Source: Takakia lepidozioides (taxonomy: Eukaryota > Streptophyta > Takakiopsida > Takakiales > Takakiaceae). Taken from it: a DNA stretch of 60,000 nt. Shown here in pieces: positions 45,397 through 57,676 of the stretch. The translations under genes and the position numbers were made by a program. Position 1 is the stretch's first letter. Each line of letters begins with the position of its first letter. Under the pieces are notes generated by a model. The model was not told the DNA's origin, did not search any database, and worked only from the letters and a program-made list of their open reading frames with translations. The stretch spans positions 3,908,001 to 3,968,000 of the forward strand of contig CM060733.1 in assembly GCA_030704615.1 (NCBI GenBank), read 5' to 3'.

Positions 45397-47597
45397 TAGG
45401 ACTTGCTCCCAGTGTTGAGCCCACCCCTGCCACTCGACATGATCACATTTCAAGCTCGAGACCAAAACCTGCCAATCTGAAATCCAAGTTCTGTGTGAGT
45501 CCGAAGAGTTTCCAGCAGCAAGCAGCCCAGTTAGAGCAAGCATTTGTTGACTTGTTGTACATAACCGGCCGGAGTCTTTGTCGAGTAGCTCCAATTCACT
45601 CAATCTTTCTAGTTTTGCACGCCAGTCAATTTTGGAAAGGCACATGTGCATGCTTCTGCTCCTTTCTATTAGCACTCTCAAGCGAGCAATCTTAGCAAGA
45701 TCAGGTGATAGACATATATATACTGTTTTTTCCCAGTGTTGTGCGGGTTAGGGTCCATGTAACCCGGACCCGAATCTGCATCGTCACCAAATACCCGGAC
45801 GATTCCATTCAGAAATGAACCCGGAGCCGCCTACTGGGTGGTACAGAACCGCCCGGGCGGTGAAGCCGGTACGGTCTTTCGCCAAAAAAAACACTGGTTT
45901 AAAGTGTGATGTGCGTTCCTTAAAAAGGCACTAACTTAGTAACTACCCGCGCACAACACCGATATACTCTCTAGATCTTTCTCTCCTAAGGATGAATTCC
46001 TTAATTTCAGTTTGGATATCGTCCACAACCACCTCACCACAATTTGATGAAATGATCACAGAGAATTGCGCCATTTGAAGATAGAATCAAAGTGTTGTCA
46101 AAGATCGTAGTGGACGCCAGCTTTCCAGAAAACCAGTCTAGGTCTTAACTCGATCTGGGGGCATTTTCTTGCTATTACTCAACAGTCCTCCACAGTAACT
46201 GATTCATGAGCAGACTCGGCTATACAGCCTTCCTAGAACCATATGAAGCCATGATGTGAAGCCATATGTTCTCAATCTCGAAGTTAGTTCGTGTTCTTTT
46301 GGGCTTGATTGGGATGGTGGGGCACCAGCAGATTACTCGGCAAGCTTCACCTTCATTGCTGACATTAATCTTTCCTTTGTCGTGCATTACGACATAGCAG
46401 GTGTTTGCAGAAGAGGGAGGCTGGAAGTATGAGTCCTGGTCAATCTGAGCCTGAAACTATGCAGTTGTGATGCACTATAGGTTGAAGGTGGTGCTTCTCT
46501 CTCCTAATTCACAACCTTGGCGCTCCGTCTCCTGCAGATACTCAGGCGTGGTTTTCTCTCACGTACTATGAACGCTTTTTATGAGTTGCCTTTTCTTGCT
46601 CCCGACCGTGCTTTATTTCCTCTCTTTACACCGTATCGTGAGCATCTATCAAAATCGTCTGAAGAAAATCAGGTAACTCCCTCTTATGCCGATTCTGTTG
46701 TCTATAGGTACACAACTAGAAATAAGAAGGCAATTTGCAACCCTCTTCAAAGAATCTCTGCTAATTGCAGCAAATTTCTGGGATACCACAGATGACTGAA
46801 GAGAAGAAGCACCGGTACAGATCATAGCATTGACCAGCTGGAACCCAGCTTTTTTTGTCTTGTGAAGTCCAGGCTAGTGAATTTTTGGGTGTTCGAATCT
46901 TACAGATTTCGGGCTTGACAAACGAATTCCCAATCCGAATGCTCCACCCAAATTAGGGTTGCCTAAACAGCAATGTACATATCACCTGCATCTACCATGG
47001 ACATCATGATCAATGCGATGGTTCTTTTTATTGCATTCACTTTTTGAGAAAGGGAACATGTAAAAATGCTCAAGTTTTGGGCAGTGTGGCTGTAATTATT
47101 AGACCCCCGAACTGCTTCTGTTCATGCAGTACTTTGATATGTATACATGTACCATATATCAATTTGAAGTTGAAACTTTCGCTGGAATCTGAAGTCGCCT
47201 CATCTCTCCAGGTACAAGAAGGAAAGAAAAACTAGAAGGGCCTAGGTACCCTCAGGCACTACTTCATGCTTACTCGAAACTATTCTACCACTTACATGTA
47301 CACTTGTTTCTGTGATTATTAGTTTGAATGCTCAATCATGGTTAAAGCCTACAAGTTCTCCACTGGCTTCTAAGGGTTGGAGTAATTTGAGCACGACATA
47401 AAAACCCTTGAACCCCGACTAGTTCTCAGCCTTCTGGCAACTGCCTGCGGAGATATTCAATCTCTATTCTTTGAAAGTTTTAGTGTACATCTATCAGAAA
47501 GACATGCTTGCCTGGGAGGAGCAGGGAGGAAATCCAACTTGGGTGCCTTGAAAACCTGAACCTCCAGACAGAAGAAGCCGTGAGACCATTGAAGAAA
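45056..47597. other. Intergenic, no recognised gene
   Basis: Contains the microsatellite at 45,332-45,397 and a short CAGTG-ended segment at 45,737-45,893. No gene motif recognised. The pectin methylesterase 3' untranslated region should occupy the last few hundred bases. Confidence 0.45.
45332..45397. repeat. Compound (CT)n(AT)n microsatellite
   Basis: About 20 CT units directly followed by about 12 AT units. Confidence 0.95.
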
Positions 47598-49820
47598 TCA
47601 CAGCGACGTCAAAAACCCAATTCCTGTACCGGGTAGCCAGGTGTTTGCAGATATAAAAGAAGCAGCCTGGAATTGGCCGGCAACCTTTGGACTGCTGATT
47701 TGTGTGGACCATGAGACCCTCATCTTGGGGTTGGCCCCAGCTCCCGTGCTTTGGTACTCTCCATAGAAAAGGGTCTTGAGTGCAAAGTTACCCGACCAAG
47801 GAAGCCAGCCAGCTGGGTTCACTACGGCTCCCAAAATGGAGTTCAAATGTACAGTGCGGGAATACAATTTCCAAGGTCGCCCCAGATACGTTGGGAATGC
47901 GGCTGGATTCTGCGTGAGTTGGCTTGTTCCATCGAAGGTACAGCGCTGGAAGGAGAGACCCGTATTTTGATTGGGATCGACTCTACCCTGGGCCGTATAT
48001 GTGTTCTGCTGGCCGATCAAACCCGTCTTGGCCAAGATGGTGCATGTCTGGAACACTGCGGCCGAGTTCCCAAAGATGAAGTCAACGGTGCCAGAGATTG
48101 TGCAATCTCTGTAGAACTGGCGGAAGGTATGCGAGTAGAGCGTGTCTTGGAAGCCATCAAAGGAGCATAGACTGAATGAAACTTTGTCTGCGCTCACTCG
48201 GAGGGCTACAGCCTGGTGTTTTGCAGCGCCTGCAGTATTCTGCACTGTGAATCCTCTGCCGATAAAACCTGGTCCTGTAATAGCTGCATCGCATCATGTA
48301 GAAAATATTGTGTTAGAACTTCGATGAGTGCTTCGACGAAGTTTTCAAAGGGTATAGACCATACAAACGACGAAGGATGTGACTTTCGAAAAAGACAACT
48401 CAAAGCAGCCGAGTCTCGAATTTGCTTTCCATCTCTGGAAGAACGTTACGAGTTTCTTCTGATGTCAAGTCAGGCTCTTATCTCTGGTCGTTGAACTAGT
48501 AAGTTCACAAGAAGAGAGACTGTAACTTGGGGGCAAGTAAGCCAGGGCAGTAACTTAGTTCCCTTACTCGACCATAGTACTTGCGAGGCCCCCTTGATAA
48601 ATCCTACGCCTCCGATGTCCACCTCTCAATGCTAACAATGCACATTTCCAGGCAGACCCCTGCAGGCAGTTCTAATCCTTTTCCCGCTCCCCTAGAAACA
48701 TTTTCCTGCAGATTGATCAGCATGAAGCAAGAAAGACCTCAAAGGACATACCGACAGTTGCAGATTTGAAAGTCGTCATGCCAGGCATTTGGACATTCTT
48801 GTTCCCCGTTATGATGGTTTTATCGATGCCATCGCCCACAAACACCAAGTTCTGTGCTTTACGTGGAACTGACACCTGCTCATTGTAAATCCCCGCTTTG
48901 ATGTAGATTATGTATCGAGAAGTGGCACTGTATATTCCGTTGTCCACAGCCTGCTGGATTGATGTGTACTTGCCCGATCCATCCTTTGCCACAACAACGT
49001 TTGCCTTGACATTGGATGCCGCTAGCAGCCGGCGGTCCCCGAGGTTTAGCCAACTCGGAAACTGGTCCTCAGCATGCAGAGACTCATCAGGAGTAGCAAC
49101 TGTTGAAGATAGTAGTCTCCGTCGATTCAAACCAGGAATATGGAACGGGAGGTCAGGAACATACGACTTCCAGTTTGCCAAATTGGTCCCAAATTCGGCG
49201 AAGGCGTTGACGAAAGCCGCAGCATTACTCAACCGCTTGGAGGCTTTGTCTCCCGTTTCTGTCACGTTCACTTCTGGTGCAATCTCCTGAAATGCATCTA
49301 TGCAGGTTGTGTGCAACTCCATCGCCGCGCTAATGCCTGTCTTGAGATCGTCAAATCCGGTACTTAGGCCAGAAAAATTGAGGGTTGTGAGCTGGTTCAA
49401 GGAGTATGTAAGCTGGTTGAGTGAATCACTCAAAGTCTCGGAGCAAACCCCCACCGCAGCTGTGACGTTCACGTTGGTTCCGTTCAATGCGAGAACATAG
49501 TTCATTGTGTCATTCACGCCCTGTACCGCCGATGATACAGCTAAGGAGGTCAGGCTCCGAGTATCTGTCTTGTTAGCGTTGCTCGAGAGTGTTGCGTTGC
49601 AGATTTCGGGATACAGCGTTATCGTACAAGCGGAATCAACTACATTGTCCCCTTGCGGCAGCTGGGAAACATGATGGCCATCTTTCCGTGTGAGGGGTAT
49701 TGTAACGGCGAGAACGACAATCAACAGAGCAACGAAAGCGGCACTAAAGATAACACAACATCTTCGTGACCTGGGTCTGTATTTTCCATCCAATGGTGTT
49801 TCCATATCTGCCGATGCCAT
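47598..49820 (-). CDS. Type I pectin methylesterase with PMEI pro-region (exons 49,820-48,752 and 48,283-47,598)
   Basis: The enzyme removes methyl esters from cell-wall homogalacturonan. ATG at 49,820 (MASADMETPLDG) is the first methionine in the frame. Exon 1 ends G/GTATGT and exon 2 follows GATGCAG, giving 584 residues, normal for the family. A basic stretch and a hydrophobic segment (residues 21-43) form a signal anchor. Residues about 60-225 resemble the PMEI inhibitor domain (SACTITLYPEICNATLSS). Two subtilase processing motifs follow, RRRLL (233) and DRRLL (262). The catalytic domain keeps every key residue: Q380 in KHQA, Q402 and D403 in GFQDTLY, D424 in GTVDFIFGN, R492 and W494 in LGRPWK. 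Several NxS/T glycosylation sites lie in the pro-region. The intron position (after ATV, phase 1) is the conserved one of plant PMEs. The gene looks intact. Confidence 0.93.
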
Positions 49821-50110
49821 GCTTAGCAGCGACGCCCTGCTCGATGGTTGTAAATACCCAGGTAGGCTGTGAGCGTATCTCTCGAGCTCCTTTTCTCTTT
49901 CACACACCACGAGAAATGACTCCTCAGCTACTATTCCTCCAGTACTCCAGACAGTTGCTTCCGGCCAGGCCCTCTCTGTTCCTCCTCAAGAGCTCTCTCT
50001 CTCTCTAGGTGGTATTTTCCCTTACCACTCCCTCTCTCTCCTCGAGGCGGGATGTGAGAACGGTGGACTGACATAATGGAATTCCTGGAGAGCCATATTT
50101 AACGATGAAA
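49821..50110 (-). promoter_or_regulatory. Presumptive promoter and GA/CT-rich leader of the pectin methylesterase
   Basis: Upstream of the ATG on the minus strand are GA-rich tracts (49,988-50,005 and 50,029-50,042). TTAAATATGG at about 50,093-50,102 could be a TATA element 270 bp before the ATG. Inference from position only. Confidence 0.35.
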
Positions 50111-51296
50111 TCTCGCAGGTCAAGTCAACAGTAGTAAAACAGGTCCACTCACTCTTCTATGCCGACCTTTCCTCCCTCCCAACTCTCCTTTCACGAATAG
50201 GTAACTCAGATTTGTAGACCTCTCCTCCTCCTCAGATTTGTCTTGTGGGGCAACGACAGTGTGTTGGCTCCAAAGCGCGAGAAATGTGCAGGGCGGATGA
50301 CTGAGAATAGCAGGAGCAGCGGCTGGCAGCTTCTGGCGACGCGGGATCATACCTGTCGCGCACACGCTCCTTTTATTCTGCCGTGTATGCGCAGCCGCTG
50401 CGCTGAACTTGAACGACTCGCCCATCCCCCTCATCCTCTCATCGTGTTTGAATTATATCTTTTCTGCAAAATTCGGATGATGGGTTTTATGCCGGGTAGG
50501 GTTTTCATTAATGGGTCTCGCTCCCTTTCTATTCTTGATTTGAGTCGCTACACATCGAGACATGTTCAGGGACGTTGACTCGGTAGGGGAAATGATGTCG
50601 CTTTCATTGCAGCCCCCCAGTAGTTGGATCGGATGGTAAGTTAGAATCATTGTGTTATGAAAAAACACATTATGTAAATTATTACAAATGTTTTTTCTTT
50701 TTTAATAGTAAGAGAAAAAAGACCACCCTTAAAAAATAAAAAATAAAAAATGATAATAATACTAGAAGCCACATTTTTCTTGGAGTTAGTCAGTGCTGCC
50801 TATTTTTAATTCAATTCCAGAGCTTCCGACTCCCCTATGATTCCTCCCCAAAATATGAGGCACTATGTTGGACTCGCAGAGTCCATGCGGAACTTCCTTG
50901 TATTTTCTGTGATTAAACTAAAATAATCTCATCAGAGTGGTGAGAAGGGGAATTAGCTTAGTGAAGCATTTTTAAGAGCCATTGCCACCAAGCTCCACCA
51001 AGGCTAAATTGGTTGTTGAGAAACGAAGTGGAAGCCCAAGAAGAAGCTTTTGGCATACTCGCACAACAATTCCAGCTGGTCAGAGGTTATTTGTGTTTGT
51101 GGAAGGTTGTGATGAAATGAGTTGAAAAGTTGAAACCGTGCAAAAAGGATTCTTGCATTCATTGTCTTGCTGCTCTCTCTCTCTCTCTCATGAATCCAAT
51201 ATACGTGCACCTATCGATCATAAGCAATGAAGGTACATGCTTTGTTTCCTCTCTTTTTCCTTTGTAGATGGCTACATTTCTTTCGTAAATTTTTTC
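50111..51296. other. Intergenic, no recognised gene
   Basis: No coding motif; AT-rich low-complexity DNA at 50,690-50,760. Confidence 0.45.
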
Positions 51297-51703
51297 CCAC
51301 TTCGTAGAGGCACAGAAATTGGCTTAACATTTATCCATATTATATTTCTAAAGGTTGTGAAAATATGAGAGAACTTACTTTGCGAGCTCAAGGCGGCGCA
51401 ACTAAAAGCCACTTAACATTACAACTAGTGCTCCTTTTTAGGGATGGGCCCTATTAATCAGCAAGTTTTCATACTATTTGGTGGGTTGATCAATTTTAAT
51501 CCACTTGGTAGAGGCATAGAAATTGGTTTAACAACTATCCATTTTATATTTCGAAAGGTTGTGAAGATATGAGAGAGAGAGAAGATGCAGGCCCAAGCCA
51601 GCATAACTAACAGTCACTTCACCTTATGACTAGTGCCCCTTTTACCAATGAGTCCATCAATCAGCAAGTTTTGATGCTGTTTGGTGGGCTGATTATTTTA
51701 CAT
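51297..51703 (+). repeat. Tandem duplication, two units of about 204 bp
   Basis: CCACTTCGTAGAGGCACAGA at 51,297 and CCACTTGGTAGAGGCATAGA at 51,501 open two units that stay alignable through AAGGTTGTGAARATATGAGA to TTGGTGGGYTGAT. Identity is roughly 80 percent by eye, so the duplication is old. Each unit contains one short SINE-like element (next entry). Confidence 0.85.
51392..51666 (-). mobile_element. Two copies of short SINE-like family S2 inside the tandem duplication
   Basis: Copies at about 51,392-51,462 and 51,573-51,666 read on the minus strand from ATTAATAGGGCCC through GGGGCACTAGT to AGTGGCT(T)TTAGTT and a (CT)n tail. They match the copies at 54.7 and 58.2 kb. Being in both units, the insertion preceded the duplication. 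Confidence 0.7.
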
Positions 51704-52632
51704 TTCGCACTTGCTGGTGATATGGTTGTGAGGGTTGGCTCCGAGGGCAGAGAGGTGAAGCAAGAGGTGATGGTAAATGAAGGTTGCCAGTTAAAGATTG
51801 GAGGCTACGAGTGTGGATGCCGGCCCAAACACCCGCAGTGATAATGGATAAGGGGCCTATTTGTCAACCACACATCTAAGTAATGGCCAGAATTAGGGAG
51901 GAATATTTCTGTTTGGAATGGATGGATTGTGTAGGAATATATCAGTCAACAAGGAGAAATGTGGGTAGAGCCTCATTGGGCAAGCGACCTTGGTATATAT
52001 TGACGTTTATAAAGGAGAACCATTGTGTTTTTTAGAGTTGCATGAGAAATTTGTGTATAGGCCAAATGGCTTGGTTGTGTCAAGGCACTGGATGGATGGG
52101 TTCTGAAAAGGTGGGGCCAAGTGTACCTGGCCATAGGGTGACAAAGTGGGCACAATGGCGATGGGGTGGCCTCCATAGGTGCTTATGTTGGTTGCCCATG
52201 TAAAGGGTATAATAGAATAGAAGGATTTGCCAAATTTGGGCATGCATCACAAGATCTGATATCTAGAAGTGGTTAGAGAGTCTAGGATTTTTATGTGTGG
52301 ATTTTAGTGTGGGCTAAGATGTTCCATTTGTGATTTAGATGACTAATGAAATTTCAAACTAGCTGTGAAATCTGGTGTGTGGGGGCCATGATATGCTATT
52401 CAAAAAGGGTGGGACTGTCTGATGTGGATAAGCCCTTGTAGTGATGGGAGAGGTGGTTGGATGTGCCTTTGGTAAGCATCTTTGTTGGCTCTCTTGTAGA
52501 GAGAGACTTTGCGGAGACATGCAAGTCAACGGAGAAAATGTGGTGAAAGTACCTTACACCGTGTCAAGGTGCTGATTGGTGTTGAGTCATGCTCCCTAGT
52601 CTTATAGTCTTACCTTCCTCTTATGTTCAGCG
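51704..52632. other. Intergenic, no recognised gene
   Basis: No coding motif or repeat recognised. Confidence 0.45.
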
Positions 52633-52836
52633 CTTTTTTATTGGCGATTTTTCGCCAGATTTCGACCTCAAAAAATAAAATAAAATATTATGTCTCAAAT
52701 TCCCTATTTTTTCATGGATGAAATCGCCAAATTTCTCCAAATAAAAAATAAATTGTGGATAAATTCACCAAATATGGATGATATAAATGGATTGAAGTAC
52801 ATGAAGGGATGAAATTCAGTGGATGAACAGAATATA
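52633..52836 (+). repeat. Dispersed element X, copy 2
   Basis: Plus-strand match to the reverse complement of 29,565-29,766 over about 200 bp, starting at the hairpin TTATTGGCGATTTTTCGCC and ending near GGATGAACAGAATAT. Non-coding. Confidence 0.7.
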
Positions 52837-53644
52837 TCGCTATTTTTTGCAAAACTCTGTAGCCACTCGTGCTGTTTTCCAAATTTTTTAGAAAAAACAC
52901 TGCTTATGTTGTACCAAAGCAAAGCAACAGTGTACAAAAAGTGTAGTAATTGTTGTTGTTGCATACCGTAGTACCTTGGCAATTTCGACACAAATTTTTA
53001 AATATTTCAAAGATTGTTGAAAAGTTTGGAAATTGATTTTGTGAAATTAAATGTAAGCATCTTTGGGAATATTCTATATATTGAAATGAAATTCTCAAAA
53101 TAAAATAAATATTCGACAGATGGTTGTTGAACTTGCCAAGGTACTTCGGTAGTAAGAGATATTCTAATTAGATGATGGTTGAGGTTCCAATTTTTTATTT
53201 TCTAAGGGGCCTTGCTTGCAGAGCCCACCAAAGAGAGGCGGGAGAATACTAATAAAATGTATACGCCCTTTACCCTCCTTATATAGTTTTGGGCATGTCT
53301 TGGGCCCACCGCCCCATCCCATGCCCATTTTTATTTATTTTTTAAACCATCCAACTGTCTACCTCCCATCGACCCTCCTACTTCTACGCTAGGGCCTCTG
53401 GGTTGCCTGACCTTCCCAAAGTGGGCAAATGAGTTGGGGTACACAGCAAGAGAGCCGATTGCCGTTTCAGGCTTGTTCTCTATAATGACTATATGATAAC
53501 GAACTTTGAGAAAATGTGTCTTAGGTACTAGTTTGGATGTCTCTTCTAGGATGGCATGTATAAGTAATCTGTCAAGGTCATTATCATGTGAAGATGGATG
53601 GGTGAGGTGGTTGTGGAGGAGGAAGAGGGATATGAGGCTATCCG
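52837..53644. other. Intergenic, no recognised gene
   Basis: AT-rich, nothing recognised. Confidence 0.45.
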
Positions 53645-53826
53645 TAATAATAGTAATAGTAATGTATGACGCCTCCCGAATGAAGTGTAAATTATGGTGT
53701 CTCTTGACCTCGAAGGGCTAGTGCCTTCCAGTAGAAAGGTGGACACATTTGTGATACAAACCGATGGATTGAAACCACAACCACTTCTGAGGTGGTATGT
53801 GCCCATTACCACTAGACTACAATTCT
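53645..53826 (-). mobile_element. tRNA-derived SINE family S1, minus-strand copy
   Basis: The minus strand begins with an A-box-like TAGTCTAGTGGTAATGGGC, then ACCACCTCAGAAGTGG and a B-box-like GGTTTCAATCC. A non-tRNA body follows, ending GAGGCGTCATA, and an (ATT)n-type tail. The same order is seen at 57,988-58,145. Pol III-transcribed short retroposon; no protein. Confidence 0.8.
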
Positions 53827-54660
53827 ATTCGGAAAGATATATTGGGTGGATTGAATATATGGAGGGTTAGCATGAAAATGGATCATATGTTTGTTTTAAT
53901 TAAATACTTTCAAGAGGGAAAGAAAAAACATTTATGACTTCATTGTTTATATTCTGATGGTATGTAGGTGTCGTGCACCTAAGCATCGTGCCACAACATA
54001 CATCACTCTCCAACCACACTGCATGTAGTCTTAGAAAGGTATGCCACCACAAATGCCAACAAATATAAATGTATAAAGTCCTAATTAGCTACAAATAATT
54101 ATTTCTAACTGACCATGACTAAAACCATGACATAAGGAATGTTTCATGGGTGGTGTCCAATTCCTACGCATTCATGGCGCGGTTACTGTGAAAAGAGGTT
54201 ATTTTCTCCTCTCATTAGTAAGAGGCCTGATTTGGTCTTTCTCTTTCTTTTTGGGGAAAAAAAAAAAATGTTTGCTCACACTCAATCTCAAATGTTTTCA
54301 GGCCCATCATGAAGAAAAACTTGCTCGCATTTTCATAGGCTTTAAATATGGTCACCTCCTACACAAGCTCATATCACTATCCAAAGGAGGAAGTTGGGCT
54401 ACCTCCAGCTAGCCTAGTCACAAATCACTAACCTGTCTTCCACAGATATTATGTGTGTAAATTGAAGGTGCCACTGGACATGACCATACATTTTGACTCA
54501 ACTCTACAAGCTGACTCTTTACATAGCCTCACAAAAAAAAGTATCTTCGTACAATGGGTGTTATTTACACATCTTTTTTTCCAATATTTTGGATGGGCAT
54601 CTTAAATTACGATACCCATCCGGTTAGAACCGGTCATCCAAGCGTGTAATTAAAGTGTCA
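53827..54660. other. Intergenic, no recognised gene
   Basis: An AT-rich stretch with no coding motif. Confidence 0.45.
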
Positions 54661-54782
54661 TAAATATGCCAAATTCAGAGAGAGAGAAGACTCCGGCCAA
54701 GGCCGGCGTAACTAAGAGCCACTTCACCTTACGGCTATTGCCCCCTTTTCGGGGGAGGGCCCTATTAAATATGCAAAATTCA
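54661..54782 (-). mobile_element. Short SINE-like element S2 with 17-bp target-site duplication
   Basis: TAAATATGCCAAATTCA (54,661-54,677) and TAAATATGCAAAATTCA (54,766-54,782), one mismatch, flank an 88-bp insert. On the minus strand the insert starts ATAGGGCCCTCCCCC, forms a CCCCCGAAAAGGGGG hairpin, and ends CGGCCTTGGCCGGAGTC plus a (TC)n tail. The long duplication and the simple-repeat tail indicate LINE-driven retroposition. Confidence 0.8.
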
Positions 54783-56948
54783 AAAATACACATGACAAAA
54801 AATCCTTATGACCCAACCTCGTCTACACGTCTACACACTTGAGGTTAGATATTAATGGCGTTTCATCTTGCATCATCTTGGGTGGTGACAATACATGCTT
54901 GTTTTCATCCAACTCAAAAGCCATCGTCCTTAAACATTAATCATCATGTTCAATGTGTCCAAAACTTGTTTCATGCATCCAATACCAATTAAAAGAAGCC
55001 CAAGCCTAGGAAGAGGAACCCGTGAAGACATAGGTGGTTGTTGGAAGACCCCACAAATTTGTAGACTTTTGATGAACTATTGGTAGAGATATCGAATGAT
55101 ATTGTAAGTATCAAGCTGAAAGTTAAGTTCTTTACGGTACCTTTTTGATAGCAATTGACACTATTGTGTTTCGATATCGGATGAGACAATGGATGAAATC
55201 TTAGGATGAACAGCCATTGTTATAAGTAGATGCTAGTATAAATAGATTGTGAATGAAGCAATTGGTGTCATATGAGCCAGAGAGCCGTGACCACAAGTAA
55301 GTGTGTGTGAGTGCATTATAGAAAAGAAGATAGAAGTTAGAAACAATAGATTAGAATATCCCTCAAATGTAGATTAATTTTATAATTTATGCAATTCTGT
55401 AATTTGAAGTCTTTGAAGAAAAAGAGAGAAATAAGGATAGGATAAATTGTACTTTCTGCTGAAGAGGATTAGAGAAGAGAGGGATGGATCGTGGAAGAGA
55501 GAAGCAATAAAGCAAAATACATTTATCTTTTATAGTGATTGAATGGTGATGTTTTCATGAGATAGAGAGAATGAGCATTGAACAAGGAGATAATGATGTC
55601 ACACAAGAATTGACAATTAATGGATTACCAAATGAGAAATCTAGAGAGAGATTCAGAAGCTAAGAAGGGATGGTATAAAGAGCTATTGGCCTTACACATA
55701 ATTGCTTATATGAAGCACAATTGGGTAGAAATCTGGTGTAGACCTTTTGATGGCTATAGGAAGACAATGGAAGTGTGGAACCAAAATTTTGGAGAAGGAA
55801 AGCTATTGATTGAATTAGAGAAGCAAGACTGGTGGTAAAAGTTATTCTGGAAGACTATTGCAATAGTACTAGGCATAATAGAATTCATATTTTCATTGTT
55901 TATAGTGTTTCCCTGAGAACGCACTCATAGTATCGATAGATCCTGTCACAAGGATTAATCATAGTGTTATTCTACACATGGCCAAAAATTTCGCAAATCG
56001 TCTGCATTCTCGATCTATGTTTTGGTTGCCATCATATTTGTCCATGACTGCTCAAAACTCATAGCCATAAAAGCTGCGATTTGTTGTAGTGTTCACAATC
56101 TAGAAGTTGAGATATGGGCTCACATGGTATTGGGCCTTTCAGTGATGTTGGTCACAACCTCCTTGTTCATTGTTGTCGTCGAAATAGCCACCACCGGAGG
56201 TATTGTTGTTGTAGCATGAAGCTCAAATGTGGGCGTATCGTCATTGTTCATAAGCTGGATCATAACCGGCAGCTTAATGGGTCAAGAGCCGTCCTCTCCA
56301 AGTGTGTTTGTAGGTGCGACCTCAATACGTGCAGCCATTGGAGAAATAGTTGTGTGCAAGAGAACAACTAGATCGAAAGAATGAGAAGTCAAGTACAGAC
56401 ACCATGATGCCTAATAGTACTATGCACGTCTTCTCTCACACACAACGCTGCCTAGCGCTATCCCCACTGCATCTCTCCTATTATTCTAATCTATACGTTG
56501 GGGTAACCTTCATGTAGGTGACCGACGTCTTTATCAAGAGCTCCGTCCACGGATATGACATGCTCTTGCTCTATAGGTTTCAGCACTTGGGGGTGTTGTT
56601 CTACAGTGTCGAGATCACTTTGCTAGAGAAGCCAATACACACTACAATGACACATGCACGATACTCACTTTCATTCAACACATAGAGTTCACATTCACGC
56701 AGAGCACATTGTCAATACACTGTTTGTGCACCAAAGAATCCGTCCTCCCCCTGTCTATAGATAGATCTTTATACTAATACAACCCTATCTCTTGGATTCC
56801 ACCGTGATGAGCCATCATAGATAGTCTTGAATACATATAATGAATCCTGCTAGGTGTATGAATAAATAAGCCCTACAATGAGTTGGGGCCGGGAATCTAC
56901 AGCACACCAGAGCCAGGTGCGTACCGCAACTTGACTCAAAACCCATAG
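54783..56948. other. Intergenic, no recognised gene
   Basis: AT-rich sequence. A 72-codon frame at 55,620 has no recognised family. Confidence 0.45.
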
Positions 56949-57676
56949 GAAATTACCAGTGTTGGTCTGGTATCAACATTTTGGGATACCAGGCTGGTCC
57001 TGGTATATGGGTGGCTTTGAAAATGACATACCAAGGGAACATTGGTACCAAGGATATTTATCAAGTTAGATACCAGTCTGGTAAGGGTATTGAGAAATTT
57101 TTAATCACCTAAGCAATGGTATCAATAAAAATGTGCCCAAGTATTACCAGCTGGTATACATACTGGGATCTGGTATCAAACAAGCCTTCAATTGACCTTA
57201 AAATAACTTGATGAGTGTATCATACATGAACAGCGGAACTGCACATGAAAAATGATCTCATTGCCACCGACTGCAAACTGCATATCATACTTTATTGCAA
57301 ATCAATGTTGCATGCACATTTCAAGGCCCAATTTGTGGGCTGAAAATTTTCCTTGCATGAATAATTTGGATTGAGACACCCCAAGGACATGAGACTTGTC
57401 TCCTTTAGAATTAACACTCTTCCTTACTTCCCGTCAACAAGGATTGATACCAGTCGAAGAATGGTTGCGAAACGCTTGCAACGAGTATCAATACTAAATC
57501 CTAGCCGTCAACACCATACTGGTATGGTATTCGCGAACCCTACGCGAAGCCAGGCAATGGTATCACCCTGGGTATGTAGAATTTAGGACCAGGTTGGTCC
57601 GGTTCCTGATACCAAGTTTGATACCAGGGTTGATACTCGGGTCTGATACCCATACCAGACCAACGCTGGAAATTAC
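56949..57676. mobile_element. 712-bp non-autonomous hAT element with perfect 8-bp target duplication
   Basis: GAAATTAC occurs at 56,949-56,956 and 57,669-57,676, directly flanking an element that begins CAGTGTTGGTCTGGTAT and ends with its inverse ATACCAGACCAACGCTG (one mismatch in 17). An 8-bp duplication and CAG.G ends define the hAT superfamily. The interior is loaded with GGTATC, GATACC, CTGGTA and TACCAG in both orientations, dense near both ends, as expected for transposase-binding subterminal motifs. No transposase frame. Confidence 0.92.

Noticed and set aside
45280-45681. 133-codon minus-strand frame ending in (Tyr-Ile)n and (Arg-Glu)n
   Set aside because: The C-terminal third is the translated microsatellite; the rest matches nothing I know.
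45737-45893. Short hAT element with CAGTG...CACTG ends
   Set aside because: Ends match for only about 7 bp and the flanking 8-mers differ, unlike the element at 57 kb.
48717-49910. Start of the pectin methylesterase at 49,910 and end at 48,717
   Set aside because: The upstream codon is GTG; the first ATG is 49,820. The 3' extension past 48,752 reads into the intron after a consensus donor.
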